Source: Kineosporia rhizophila (lineage in GTDB: Bacteria; Actinomycetota; Actinomycetes; Actinomycetales; Kineosporiaceae). From it: a DNA stretch of 64,000 bases. Below are positions 1 to 7,353 of this stretch, in pieces. The stretch is from contig NZ_JAJSOH010000033.1 of the NCBI RefSeq assembly GCF_021277265.1, positions 1-64,000 of the forward strand, read 5' to 3'. Below the pieces are notes generated by a model. It was not told the origin of the DNA and searched no databases. It saw only the letters and a list, made by a program, of their open reading frames with translations. The translations under genes were made by a program, and so were the position numbers. How positions within the stretch are numbered: the stretch's first letter is position 1; each line of letters begins with the position of its first letter.

Positions 1-99
1 CCCGTCCTCGCTCCACCGCACCACGTCACCCGTGCGATAGAGGCGGGAGCCCGTCTCCCCCACGACAAAAGCAGGCCCCGGCCGGCGACGGTGGGCCCC
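1..99 (-). CDS. NRPS adenylation-domain fragment (partial, runs off left edge)
   Basis: The reverse strand has an uninterrupted 33-codon reading frame that continues past the window edge and contains GSRLYRTGDVVRWSEDG. YRTGD followed by VRW and DG is the A7/A8 core of amino-acid-activating adenylation domains of non-ribosomal peptide synthetases. Only this core is present. An in-frame TAG lies immediately upstream at 102-100, the upstream residues do not match a good A domain, and the fragment abuts a poly-C tract. I infer that a larger NRPS gene is cut here by low-quality sequence or a misjoin. Identification rests on one motif. Confidence 0.55.
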
Positions 100-183
100 C
101 TAACCCCCCCCGCCCCCCACCCCCCCCCGGGGGAGGGCCCCCCCCCCACCCCGCCCCCCCCCCCCCCACGCGCCCCCCGCCCC
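94..183. repeat. Poly-C low-complexity tract, probable assembly scar
   Basis: About 90 bases are almost entirely C, with runs of 7 to 14 C broken by single A or G bases. The tract encodes only glycine and arginine at the C-terminus of the HNH gene and separates it from the NRPS fragment. Such a tract is typical of a contig end or unreliable homopolymer calling, so reading frames through it should not be trusted. Confidence 0.65.
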
Positions 184-1818
184 AGTCGTACCCGCCTCGC
201 CAGCGTTACCCGCCGCGGCTGGCTTGCCATGCTCATCCCCCACGCCCGTGGACACCCCCGCCGGTGACCATGGGGCGCCCGAACCGGGCAGCGGCGGAGC
301 ATCCTCGTAGCGACGCTGCCCGAGGCGACTGGTGAACTCGATGGTTCCGGCCGGAAAGGGTTCGCTGGGCCGGGTGAGACGCAGGGACCAGCCTCCGTGC
401 GTCTTGAGACGGTGGTGAAAACGGCACAGCGGCAACAGGTTGCAGGGGCACGACCGGCCGCCCTTGGCGAACGGGACGGCATGGTCGATGTCGCACTGCG
501 ACGAGGCCCGCGGACAGCCCGGGTGCACGCAGGTCTGGAAGCGACCCGTAACGCTGTCGACGACCGTCTGCCGGGGCTTGTACGGGCGTGCGGACTCACG
601 GCAGTTGGCCTGGTCGCCGGGACCGTGCAGCTGGGCGGCCTCACCGGCTGCGGGAACGGGAACCAGCGTGATCTTGCCTGCCTGACGGGCGATCTCGCGA
701 GCATGTTCGGCGGTGATGGCGCCGTGCCCCTGAAGTTCGCCGGGTTCCTGGCTCAGACCCCGCAGAGCGTCGAGGCTCAGTGTGACGATGAGGTGTGGCC
801 GGCGGCCCTGCTGAGTCGGAAGGGCAGGTGGCAGCCACCAGGCCAGGACCGACCGGGCACTGCCGAAGGCATCCGCAGGCAGGAGCTTCGCCACTCGTTC
901 GCCCGCCTGTCCTGAGCTGCTGTCCGCGAATGAGCCAGCCGCAGGTGAGTCAGAAGCAGACGAGTCATCAGCAGGCGGATGGACCGGCACGAAGGGCAAC
1001 GGCATGCCGGCGAGGATGGCCTGGAAGACCGCCACCGCGGCGTCCGCGCGACGTTGCTGATGAGTTCGCGGGTCGGCCGTTCCACGTCGACGTGCGTCGT
1101 CACGGCATCCGTCGGCCAGCGCATCCAGCACCGCATCGATCATGCGCACCGACTCGGCGCGCAACTTCATCTGCAGCCCGCCCATACCGTCTGCCAACGG
1201 GAAAGCATGTACACAGCGCTCGCTCCGAGCCTGTCTGGCCCGCTTCTGGCCTGCCAGCGGATCCACCCGCGCAATCTCACGCTGCACGGCCGCCACGGCC
1301 GCCCGTCGCGTCTTGCCCGGCAACTGTTCTGCCATCAAACGAGCCACGTGTCGCCACTGGTCGCTACCGGGCTCGAAATGCTCGCGCATACGACCGTGTA
1401 CGGCCACCACGGTGCGCCATTCCAGCTGCCCCGCGCGCACCATCGCCCACAGCTCCGGCAGTTCTTGGTAGACGTGTACCGAATCGGTGACATGGTTCAC
1501 CGCTTCACCGCGTGAGAGAGCCAGCGCCATACCAACTTCGGCCGCGGCCGAATCAATACCGTCGATCGCGTCTCCTGGTCCCGACGGCTGAACCTGTGCT
1601 GCGCCGGCCAGAACAGCTGCCCTGGCCAGGAACTGGGCTTGCAGGGCGCTGATCCGGCGGATCAGTTGCCCCACTCCGTCGGCCACGCCCAGACAGGCGT
1701 TCTCGGTAGCCGTCTTGAGATCGACCGCCAGGATGCTGGCCAGCAGATCGGTGTCGCCGAAGCGAACCAGCTCGACTTCAGGCCAGCTGGAAAGAGTCTC
1801 GTCCCCCACAGCCCCCAC
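100..1818 (-). CDS. DUF222 / HNH endonuclease domain protein (13E12 type)
   Basis: This protein of about 572 aa has a helical DUF222 region over roughly the first 300 residues. A C-terminal HNH nuclease motif lies near residues 425-475, with CVHPGC, the catalytic core CDIDHAVPF, then NLLPLCRFHHRLKTH. The family is common and multicopy in actinobacteria (13E12 repeat proteins of mycobacteria); the function is unproven. The last 70 residues are Gly/Arg-rich and come from the poly-C tract, so the true C-terminus is uncertain. I chose GTG 1818 because an SOS-like operator at 1848-1863 would lie inside the coding region if GTG 1896 or ATG 1875 were used; GTG 1809 is also possible. No clear ribosome binding site decides the start. 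Confidence 0.75.
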   Translation of the reverse strand: MGAVGDETLSSWPEVELVRFGDTDLLASILAVDLKTATENACLGVADGVGQLIRRISALQAQFLARAAVLAGAAQVQPSGPGDAIDGIDSAAAEVGMALALSRGEAVNHVTDSVHVYQELPELWAMVRAGQLEWRTVVAVHGRMREHFEPGSDQWRHVARLMAEQLPGKTRRAAVAAVQREIARVDPLAGQKRARQARSERCVHAFPLADGMGGLQMKLRAESVRMIDAVLDALADGCRDDARRRGTADPRTHQQRRADAAVAVFQAILAGMPLPFVPVHPPADDSSASDSPAAGSFADSSSGQAGERVAKLLPADAFGSARSVLAWWLPPALPTQQGRRPHLIVTLSLDALRGLSQEPGELQGHGAITAEHAREIARQAGKITLVPVPAAGEAAQLHGPGDQANCRESARPYKPRQTVVDSVTGRFQTCVHPGCPRASSQCDIDHAVPFAKGGRSCPCNLLPLCRFHHRLKTHGGWSLRLTRPSEPFPAGTIEFTSRLGQRRYEDAPPLPGSGAPWSPAGVSTGVGDEHGKPAAAGNAGEAGTTGAGGAWGGGGRGGGGALPRGGVGGGGG

Positions 1819-1847
1819 ACCCCCCGGTGTCGGCCACAAACGTCCGT

Positions 1848-1863
1848 TCGAACGTATGTATGA
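1848..1863. promoter_or_regulatory. Imperfect LexA (SOS) box upstream of the HNH gene
   Basis: TCGAACGTATGTATGA matches the actinobacterial SOS consensus TCGAAC-N4-GTTCGA with a perfect left half and two mismatches in the right half. It lies just upstream of the favoured start of the leftward DUF222/HNH gene. From memory, several mycobacterial 13E12 genes are LexA targets. The site is inferred. Confidence 0.35.
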
Positions 1864-1901
1864 ATAGTAGGGCATATCGAGAGGCCCGAGAACCACGAGC
1901 G

Positions 1902-1941
1902 GTGGTCATGGGATTCCGCCGAGAGCGGATCCCATGACCAC
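1902..1941 (-). terminator. Hairpin terminator after the rpmJ-rpmE2 genes
   Basis: GTGGTCATGGGA...TCCGC pairs with GCGGATCCCATGACCAC across a five-base loop. The stem is about 17 bp with one bulged T. It sits 17 bases beyond the stop of leftward rpmE2 and ahead of the HNH gene, so it should end the ribosomal protein transcript. No strong U-run follows. Confidence 0.6.
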
Positions 1942-1958
1942 TGCGGATCGGTGATTAC

Positions 1959-2201
1959 CTACTTGCGGTAGCGCCTTTCGAACCGGGCGATACGTCCTTC
2001 GACGTCGTTGGAACGTGCCCGGCCGGTCCAGAAGGGGTGACTGGCGCTGGAGATCTCCACGTCGACGACGGGGTACTCGTTCCCGTCCTCCCACTCGATC
2101 GTGGACCCTGTGGTCACGGTCGAGCGGGTGAGGAACGCCGTCCCGGCACTGCGGTCACGGAACACGACCGGCCGGTACTCGGGGTGGATGCCTGACTTCA
2201 T
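1959..2201 (-). CDS. rpmE2: 50S ribosomal protein L31 type B (zinc-independent)
   Basis: This 80-aa protein carries the type B L31 signature: MKSGIHPEYRPVVFRD at the start, then SSASHPFWTG and RIARFERRYRK at the end. It contains no cysteine, so it lacks the CxxC zinc ribbon of type A L31. In actinobacteria such C-minus paralogs replace the zinc-binding form when zinc is scarce. The start ATG 2201 follows the stop of rpmJ by one base, so the two genes are co-transcribed, probably with the CobW-like gene upstream. Zur control is inferred from the box at 3489-3505. Confidence 0.95.
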   Translation of the reverse strand: MKSGIHPEYRPVVFRDRSAGTAFLTRSTVTTGSTIEWEDGNEYPVVDVEISSASHPFWTGRARSNDVEGRIARFERRYRK

Positions 2202-2202
2202 C

Positions 2203-2325
2203 TCAGCCCTGCCGTCCTTTCCATCGGGGGTTCTTCTTGTTGATCACGAAGACCCGTCCCCGTCGCCGTACGACGATCGAGCCGGGCTTCTCCTTCAGGG
2301 ATCTCAGTGATGCGCGGACCTTCAT
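2203..2325 (-). CDS. rpmJ: 50S ribosomal protein L36, cysteine-free (C-minus) form
   Basis: A 40-codon frame starts MKVRASLRSLKEKPGSIVV and continues RRRGRVFVINKKNPRWKGRQG. This is ribosomal protein L36 in its longer form. It lacks the Cys/His zinc ligands of ordinary L36, the mark of the zinc-independent paralog. It sits between the CobW-like gene (38-bp gap) and rpmE2 (one-base gap) on the same strand. The translation GTGA-style spacing and shared lack of cysteine support one zinc-starvation operon. Confidence 0.93.
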   Translation of the reverse strand: MKVRASLRSLKEKPGSIVVRRRGRVFVINKKNPRWKGRQG

Positions 2326-2363
2326 CGCTCTTCTCTCCTAGGGATCGGTCTCGGTGTGGGGGT

Positions 2364-3470
2364 TCAGGCGCTGAGGTCGTCGATGTCGGCGTCGTCCGGC
2401 GTGCCGAGCCACGGATCGAAGCCGTCGTCGAGGCCGTCCCAGCGCTCCAGTCCCTGTTCCATCTCGTGGCTGGTCATCAGGGCCCGGTCGAAGGCCCGCC
2501 GGAAGGCCTCGCGTTGTGGGCCGATCCCGGTCACTCGCAGCCGGGTCGACCGAACCGTCCCCGGCCACGTGCCCGCGGCGCCGATGCTCAACTGGCCGCC
2601 GGCGCCGTCCCAGATCCCAACCACTTCGGGGCGACCGGGCAACCAGAAGGTTCCCCGTGCGCGAATCGGCCCGTTCCCCATGGCTTCGAGCTCGGCCTGA
2701 AGGCGCTCAGGGTGGAACGGCTTGTGTGAGTGGAGGTCGAGCGTCCAAACGTCCTCAGTGTCGGGCTTCTGGCTCGCCGGGAGCCGCAGTAGATCACCAC
2801 GGGGGTCGTCGGGTGGGCGCGGCACTGCGAGCAGGCTCTTGGTGTCGGCCTCGGAGATCAGACCAAACAATGGACGATCGCCCGCCAGGCGGTCGAGCAG
2901 GTCCAGTTCGCGTTGGTCGGGCGACGTGTCGAACAGGACTGCGTCGGCGTATTCCAGTTGCGCGGCGAAGGCCTCGCCCACGGATCGACGGTCGTCCGGG
3001 TTGAGTTCCAGGCCACGCTCGGCCAGCAGTTCGTCGCCGAACAGGTCCTCGCAGAGGGTTGCGGGGGAGGCGGTCGCGACGACCGCAGCCACCCGCGCCC
3101 CTGGCACCAGGGCTGCGCCGGGGGAGGGCAGCAGTGCGTGGACCAGGGGGTGCGGTTCGCTGCTGACCGGTAGTCCGACGATGATCTGCGCGGGCCTGCT
3201 GTGCGGGTTCTCGGTGTCGTCGACCAGCCCTCGCAGCACCGGCAGCAGGTCGGCGCGCAGGGCGCACGACAGGCAGCCGTGTTCCAGGGGCTGCACGTGC
3301 TGGTCGCGCACGCCGGACCAGTCGTGCACAACGCGGTGGAGCCACCCGTCGGGCGTGATGTCGTGGCGCACGGCAACGGCCCCGGGGAGGTCGAGCAGCA
3401 GAGCTGCGACGGCGCTGTCGCGCAGGACGGGATCGATCGAGGTGACGGTCAGGACGGGAACGTCGGGCAT
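2364..3470 (-). CDS. CobW/COG0523-like protein, Mrf/Rv0106 type, GTPase motifs degenerate
   Basis: This 368-aa protein resembles the CobW/COG0523 metallochaperone family. EHGCLSCALRADLLPVLR near residues 64-81 corresponds to the family CxCC metal motif, here reduced to CxSC, and a CobW_C-like domain (FHPERLQAELEAM, then RGTFWLPGRPEVVGIWDGAGGQL) follows. The N-terminus lacks the GxxGxGKT P-loop (VTSIDPVLRDSAVAALLL instead), and no NKxD is visible, so GTPase activity is doubtful. In mycobacteria a similar P-loop-less protein (Rv0106; Mrf) is Zur-controlled and linked to C-minus ribosome hibernation; I recall this rather than deduce it. It leads the leftward operon with rpmJ and rpmE2. Confidence 0.8.
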   Translation of the reverse strand: MPDVPVLTVTSIDPVLRDSAVAALLLDLPGAVAVRHDITPDGWLHRVVHDWSGVRDQHVQPLEHGCLSCALRADLLPVLRGLVDDTENPHSRPAQIIVGLPVSSEPHPLVHALLPSPGAALVPGARVAAVVATASPATLCEDLFGDELLAERGLELNPDDRRSVGEAFAAQLEYADAVLFDTSPDQRELDLLDRLAGDRPLFGLISEADTKSLLAVPRPPDDPRGDLLRLPASQKPDTEDVWTLDLHSHKPFHPERLQAELEAMGNGPIRARGTFWLPGRPEVVGIWDGAGGQLSIGAAGTWPGTVRSTRLRVTGIGPQREAFRRAFDRALMTSHEMEQGLERWDGLDDGFDPWLGTPDDADIDDLSA

Positions 3471-3488
3471 GCGCAGACCTTAGGTGGA

Positions 3489-3505
3489 TTGAGAATCGTT
3501 TTCAA
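3489..3505. promoter_or_regulatory. Zur box in divergent promoter region
   Basis: TTGAGAATCGTTTTCAA is a 17-bp palindrome with one mismatched pair. It resembles the actinobacterial Zur/Fur-type operator (TGAnAAnCnTTTTCA class). It lies between the leftward CobW-like gene (start 3470) and rightward rpmB (start 3553), and all flanking genes encode zinc-sparing functions. Repression by zinc-loaded Zur of both directions is inferred. Confidence 0.8.
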
Positions 3506-3552
3506 TAAGCTAGCCTGATCGCGATTCATTCCCGACCTCGCAGGAGGCAGTC

Positions 3553-3789
3553 TTGTCCCGGGTGTGCATGGTGACCGGAGCGGTTCCCGGCTTCGGTCAC
3601 TCCGTCTCGCACTCCCATCGGCGCACCAAGCGCCGGTGGGACCCCAACATCCAGTCGAAGCGCTACTGGGTGCCGTTCCTCGGCCGCCACGTGACGCTCA
3701 CCCTCAGCGCGCGAGGGATCAAGACGATCGACCGGCGCGGGGTCGAACCGGTCGTCCGGGCGATCCTGGCGCGGGGGGTGAGGCTCTGA
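3553..3789 (+). CDS. rpmB: 50S ribosomal protein L28, C-minus paralog
   Basis: This 78-aa protein has the L28 pattern GFGHSVSHSHRRTKRRWDPN, then RYWVPFLGRHVTLTLSARGIKTID. Only one N-terminal cysteine remains (VCMVTG), where zinc-binding L28 has CxxC, so this is the zinc-independent form. It starts at TTG 3553, set by AGGAGG at 3542-3547. It is first of a two-gene rightward unit behind the Zur box, and its stop overlaps the rpsN start by one base. The usual partner L33 (rpmG) gene is absent from this cluster. Confidence 0.93.
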   Translation: MSRVCMVTGAVPGFGHSVSHSHRRTKRRWDPNIQSKRYWVPFLGRHVTLTLSARGIKTIDRRGVEPVVRAILARGVRL

Positions 3790-4094
3790 TGGCGAAGAAG
3801 AGCAAGATCGCCCGGGACTCGCAGCGCCGTGAGGTGGTCGCCCAGTACGCCGAGCGCCGTCGGGAGCTGAAGCGACTCAGCATCAACCCCCACGTGAGCG
3901 AGTCGGAGCGGGAATCCGCGATGGCGGCGCTGCACCGCCTTCCCCGCAATGCCTCGCCGACCCGTCTGCGCAGTCGGGATGTTGTGGACGGACGTCCGCG
4001 GGGCCACCTCGGGAAGTTCGGTCTGTCTCGGGTCCGGTTCAGGGAGATGGCCCATCGGGGCGAGCTGCCCGGGGTCACCAAGTCGAGCTGGTGA
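3789..4094 (+). CDS. rpsN: 30S ribosomal protein S14, C-minus long form
   Basis: The 101-aa product begins MAKKSKIARDSQRREVV and ends with the S14 signature RGHLGKFGLSRVRFREMAHRGELPGVTKSSW. It contains no cysteine and has the long S14 architecture, unlike the roughly 61-aa zinc-ribbon S14. The ATG at 3789 overlaps the last base of the rpmB stop, showing translational coupling. It belongs to the Zur-controlled zinc-starvation set and is expected to replace the zinc-dependent S14 in the small subunit. Confidence 0.95.
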   Translation: MAKKSKIARDSQRREVVAQYAERRRELKRLSINPHVSESERESAMAALHRLPRNASPTRLRSRDVVDGRPRGHLGKFGLSRVRFREMAHRGELPGVTKSSW

Positions 4095-4255
4095 GAATTT
4101 CTTTCTGGACGACCTCACGTCCGGGGGTGCCCGGAGCGTTTACCTGATGTGAGGGCATCCGGGATCGGCAGATACTCCGAGCGAGCCGGTCCGGAATTCG
4201 GGTCATACCGGCTCTGGTCCTCGATGGGGCGGCTCGGGCGGAGGGTGGGGCGGTC

Positions 4256-4507
4256 GTGTATACGCTGCTGGGGGCAGACGGGCGGTTGTACCGGTCAGAC
4301 GTGCCGGGGCTTCTGGGCGGGCATCGCCGGCTCAAGGTCTACGGTCGGCTGGACTGCCCGTCTGCGGTGCGGGCGGTCGCCCGCGGTGGATACGTGAAGT
4401 ACCGGGTGTTCTTCGCGACCGAGGCTGTCGCGGTGGCCGCCGGCTACCGGCCCTGTGGTGCGTGCCTGCCGGCGAAGTACCGGGCCTGGAGGGAGACTCA
4501 GGCGTGA
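4256..4507 (+). CDS. Ada-like metal-binding domain protein, stand-alone
   Basis: This 83-aa protein contains YGRLDCPSAVRAVARGGYV, then FFATEAVAVAAGYRPCGACLP. It resembles the N-terminal zinc domain of the Ada methyl-phosphotriester repair protein (the GFRPCxxC part). Ada uses four cysteines; here three are evident, so one ligand or the reactive cysteine may differ. No AraC or methyltransferase domain follows. GTG 4256 is used. Its stop overlaps the GTG start of alkB (GTGA), which links it to alkylation repair. A zinc-binding or DNA-methylation-sensing role is inferred. Confidence 0.75.
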   Translation: MYTLLGADGRLYRSDVPGLLGGHRRLKVYGRLDCPSAVRAVARGGYVKYRVFFATEAVAVAAGYRPCGACLPAKYRAWRETQA

Positions 4508-5214
4508 GCATGCTGTTCGGAGACGAGTTGCTGGAACGTCCCCGGCGTGAGGTGGCGCCGGGTGCCTATTGGGTGCCGGGGTGGCTCACTCCGGATCAGC
4601 AGGCCTGGATCGTGGCGCGGTTCCGGGAATGGGGTGCGGGGCCGGTGCCGCCGCGCGGCGCGGTGGTCAACGGGCACGAGATGAGTGTCAAGACCGTGTG
4701 CCTCGGGTGGCACTGGCGGCCGTACCAGTACACCCGCGAGGCCGTTGATGTGAACGGCAACCGGGTGCTCGACTTCCCCGACTGGATGGTCCGGCTCGGG
4801 CGCAAGGCTCTGGCCGAGGTCGGGCCGGTCGCGGGGAAGGAGGCCGGGTGGGAGGAGGCTGAGTACACCCCGGACACGGCCCTGGTGAACTACTACGACG
4901 CCGAGGCCCGGATGGGCATGCACCAGGATCGGGACGAGGTCTCCCGGGCTCCGGTGGTCTCGCTGTCGATCGGGGACACCTGCCGGTTCCGGTTCGGCAA
5001 CACCGAGAACCGGGGGCGTCCCTACCAGGACATCGACCTGGCGTCGGGAGACCTGTTCGTGTTCGGAGGTGCTTCACGGCTGGCCTATCACGGGATCCCC
5101 AAGGTCTATCCGGGCACCGCGCCGCCGGGGTGCGGCCTGGAGAAGGGGCGGATCAACATCACCATGCGAGTGACGGGGTTGTCAGACGGTCCAGCTCGTG
5201 GCGGCCGCCCATGA
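4504..5214 (+). CDS. alkB: AlkB-like Fe(II)/2-oxoglutarate DNA repair dioxygenase
   Basis: This 236-aa protein matches the AlkB family, which oxidatively removes alkyl groups from DNA bases. The iron ligands are visible in GMHQDRDE (HxD) and in YHGIPKVYPGT (distal His); RINITMR near the C-terminus supplies the arginine that binds 2-oxoglutarate. NYYD precedes the HxD as in E. coli AlkB. The start is GTG 4504, overlapping the Ada-like stop; ATG 4510 is an alternative. Its 3' end overlaps the convergent GrpB-family gene by 33 bases. Confidence 0.92.
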   Translation: MSMLFGDELLERPRREVAPGAYWVPGWLTPDQQAWIVARFREWGAGPVPPRGAVVNGHEMSVKTVCLGWHWRPYQYTREAVDVNGNRVLDFPDWMVRLGRKALAEVGPVAGKEAGWEEAEYTPDTALVNYYDAEARMGMHQDRDEVSRAPVVSLSIGDTCRFRFGNTENRGRPYQDIDLASGDLFVFGGASRLAYHGIPKVYPGTAPPGCGLEKGRINITMRVTGLSDGPARGGRP

Positions 5215-5724
5215 CTCGGCCCGGTCGGTGATCTCGGCGATCAGGCCGCTCTTGGCGTCGGCGTACGCCTCCGCGTCCGGCCAGTCCCGCTGCGCGAGCT
5301 GCAGTTTCAGGGCTGCGTAGGCCTGGCGGTCGGCCTGGTCGGTCCGCAGCCAGTCGCGGAACAGCAGATGCCGGCGCTCCCACTCGCTGCCGGCTGAGCA
5401 GATGTGCAGGTGCACCGAGCGGTCGGCAGTGCGCATCATGCGATGCCCGGTCTCCCGCACCCCCAGCTGGTAACCGGCCGACTCCAGCGCCGGCACGTAG
5501 TCGGCCTCGTCCTCGGCGTCGAACACGCTGAGATCGATGTCGATGATCGGCTTGGCGGTCAGCCCGGGCACCGAGGTCGAGCCGACATGATCCACCCGGA
5601 AGGCCTTTTCGCCCAGAGCGCCGACGATCCGCTCGCGCTCCTGGGAGAACATCGCCGGCCAGGACTCGCTGTACCCCGTCAGGACGATGTCGCGCTTCTC
5701 TGGGCCGCCGATGAGCTCGAACAT
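5182..5724 (-). CDS. GrpB/UPF0157 family nucleotidyltransferase-like protein
   Basis: The 180-aa product starts MFELIGGPEKRDIVLTGYSESWPAMF and has FRVDHVGSTSVPGLTAKPIIDIDL. The GST-S-PGL-KP-ID(I)D pattern is diagnostic of the GrpB family, which is related to nucleotidyltransferases (GS and D-D motif). HLHIC in the middle is also typical. The function is not established in bacteria. I chose ATG 5724 because upstream in-frame sequence shows no family similarity. It converges on alkB. Confidence 0.9.
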   Translation of the reverse strand: MFELIGGPEKRDIVLTGYSESWPAMFSQERERIVGALGEKAFRVDHVGSTSVPGLTAKPIIDIDLSVFDAEDEADYVPALESAGYQLGVRETGHRMMRTADRSVHLHICSAGSEWERRHLLFRDWLRTDQADRQAYAALKLQLAQRDWPDAEAYADAKSGLIAEITDRAESWAAATSWTV

Positions 5725-5775
5725 CACATGAACAGTATGCCCCGACAACGATGCAGGGCTACACCTATGCCGGGT

Positions 5776-5796
5776 ACGCCCGGATACGCCGGGCGT
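5776..5796. promoter_or_regulatory. Inverted repeat between GrpB and aldehyde dehydrogenase genes
   Basis: ACGCCCGG and CCGGGCGT form a perfect 8-bp inverted repeat around ATACG in the divergent intergenic region. It could be a regulator site for the aldehyde dehydrogenase gene at 5893. GC-rich palindromes arise easily by chance here, so this is weak. Confidence 0.25.
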
Positions 5797-5892
5797 GCGT
5801 CCGCGGCCGCCAACGCCCCGGTCCAGTTCCCGTCCTATGCTGGCGGCTGGGGGCCACGAGACCTGTACGAAGGCGAACGGGAAGGCTGATCG

Positions 5893-7353
5893 ATGGCACT
5901 GCTGGAGGGCACCGCCTGGCACGGCAAGATCTGGACCGGAGCCTGGACCACCGGCTCCGGGGGCGTCTACGACGCGGTGGAACCAGCCACTGGGCAGACC
6001 ATCGCCTCGGTCGGCCGCGCCACCCCCGACGACGTGACCGACGCGGCCTCGACTGCCGCCGCCGCCCAGAAGGACTGGGCGCGCCGGCCCTTCGAAGAGC
6101 GCGCGGCCGTACTACGCCGAGCCGGAGACCTGCTCGCCGCCTCGGCCGACGAGATCAAGGGCTGGCTCTCCCGCGAGTCCGGGGCCATCCCGCCGTTCGG
6201 CGACTTCCAGGTCCACACCAGCTCCCAGGAGTGCTATGAGGCCTCGGCCCTGCCCAGCCACCCGTACGGCGAACTGCTCCGGACGGGTGCTCCCCGCCTG
6301 AGCTTCGCCCGGCGCCTGCCGGCCGGCGTGGTCGGGGTCATCGCCCCGTTCAACGTCCCCACCATCCTCGCTATCCGGGCCATCGCCCCCGCCCTGGCCC
6401 TGGGCAACTCAGTGATCCTCAAGCCCGACCCGCGCACCGCCATCTGCGGCGGCGCCGTGTTCGCCCGGGTCTTCGAAGAAGCCGGTCTGCCTGCCGGGGT
6501 GTTCCAGGTGCTGCCGGGAGGTGCCGACGTCGGTGAGGCGCTGATCGTCGCCCCCGAGGTCCGGGTCATCGCGTTCACCGGTTCGACCAGGGCCGGGCGG
6601 GCCGTCGGGGCGATCGCCGGGCAGCACCTCAAGCGGGTGCACCTGGAGCTGGGCGGCAACTCGGCCCTGATCGTGATGCCCGACGTGGACGTGGAGAAGG
6701 CCGCCGCGGTCGGGGCCTGGGGCACGTTCCTGCACTCCGGCCAGATCTGCATGGCCACCAGCCGGCACCTCGTGCACGAGTCGATCGCCGACGCCTACGC
6801 CGAGTCGCTGGCCGCCCGGGTGGAGAAGCTGCCGGTGGGCGACCCGTTCCGCGAGCAGGTGGCGCTGGGGCCGCTGATCGACGCCGGTCAGCGCGACCGG
6901 GTGCACGAGCTGGTCACCACCAGCGTCACCGCCGGGGCGCAGCTGCTCACCGGGGGTTCCTACGAAGACCTGTTCTACCGGCCCACCGTGCTCGCCCGGG
7001 TGCCGCAGCAGGCCCCGGCCTACCAGCAGGAGATCTTCGGGCCGGTCGCCCCGGTCACCTCCTTCTCCTCGGTGGACGAGGTGGCCGCGCTCGCGGTCGG
7101 CTCGGAATACGGTCTGTCGCTGGGCATCCTGACCAAGGACGTGTATGCCGGGCTTGAGCTGGCCGAGCGGGTCCCGACCGGCCTGGTGCACATCAACGAC
7201 CAGACGGTGAACGACGAGGCGGTGGCGCCGTTCGGTGGGGTCGGGGCGTCGGGCACCGGTGCGCGGCACGGTGGTGCGGCCGCGAACATCGAGGCCTTCA
7301 CCGAGACCCAGTGGGTCACCTTGCGCGGCGACCTTCCGGTCTACCCGTTCTGA
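5893..7353 (+). CDS. NAD(P)-dependent aldehyde dehydrogenase (benzaldehyde-type)
   Basis: This 486-aa protein is a full-length aldehyde dehydrogenase. GFTGSTRAGR-like FTGSTRAGRAVG binds the cofactor, the catalytic glutamate lies in LELGGNSALIV, and the nucleophilic cysteine in SGQICMATSR. The EIFGPVAPV motif is present near residue 380. Overall similarity (GGVYDAVEPATGQ at the N-terminus, short C-terminus with TQWVTLRGDLPVYPF) is closest to benzaldehyde/vanillin dehydrogenases that oxidise aromatic aldehydes to acids; the substrate is inferred. It starts at ATG 5893 behind GGGAAGG and overlaps the convergent glycerate kinase by 13 bases. Confidence 0.9.
   Translation: MALLEGTAWHGKIWTGAWTTGSGGVYDAVEPATGQTIASVGRATPDDVTDAASTAAAAQKDWARRPFEERAAVLRRAGDLLAASADEIKGWLSRESGAIPPFGDFQVHTSSQECYEASALPSHPYGELLRTGAPRLSFARRLPAGVVGVIAPFNVPTILAIRAIAPALALGNSVILKPDPRTAICGGAVFARVFEEAGLPAGVFQVLPGGADVGEALIVAPEVRVIAFTGSTRAGRAVGAIAGQHLKRVHLELGGNSALIVMPDVDVEKAAAVGAWGTFLHSGQICMATSRHLVHESIADAYAESLAARVEKLPVGDPFREQVALGPLIDAGQRDRVHELVTTSVTAGAQLLTGGSYEDLFYRPTVLARVPQQAPAYQQEIFGPVAPVTSFSSVDEVAALAVGSEYGLSLGILTKDVYAGLELAERVPTGLVHINDQTVNDEAVAPFGGVGASGTGARHGGAAANIEAFTETQWVTLRGDLPVYPF

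Noticed and set aside
4149..4397. Alternative plus-strand frame before the Ada-like gene
   Set aside because: It overlaps the Ada-like gene in another frame, with no conserved residues; the Ada-like frame has the CxxC and is coupled to alkB.
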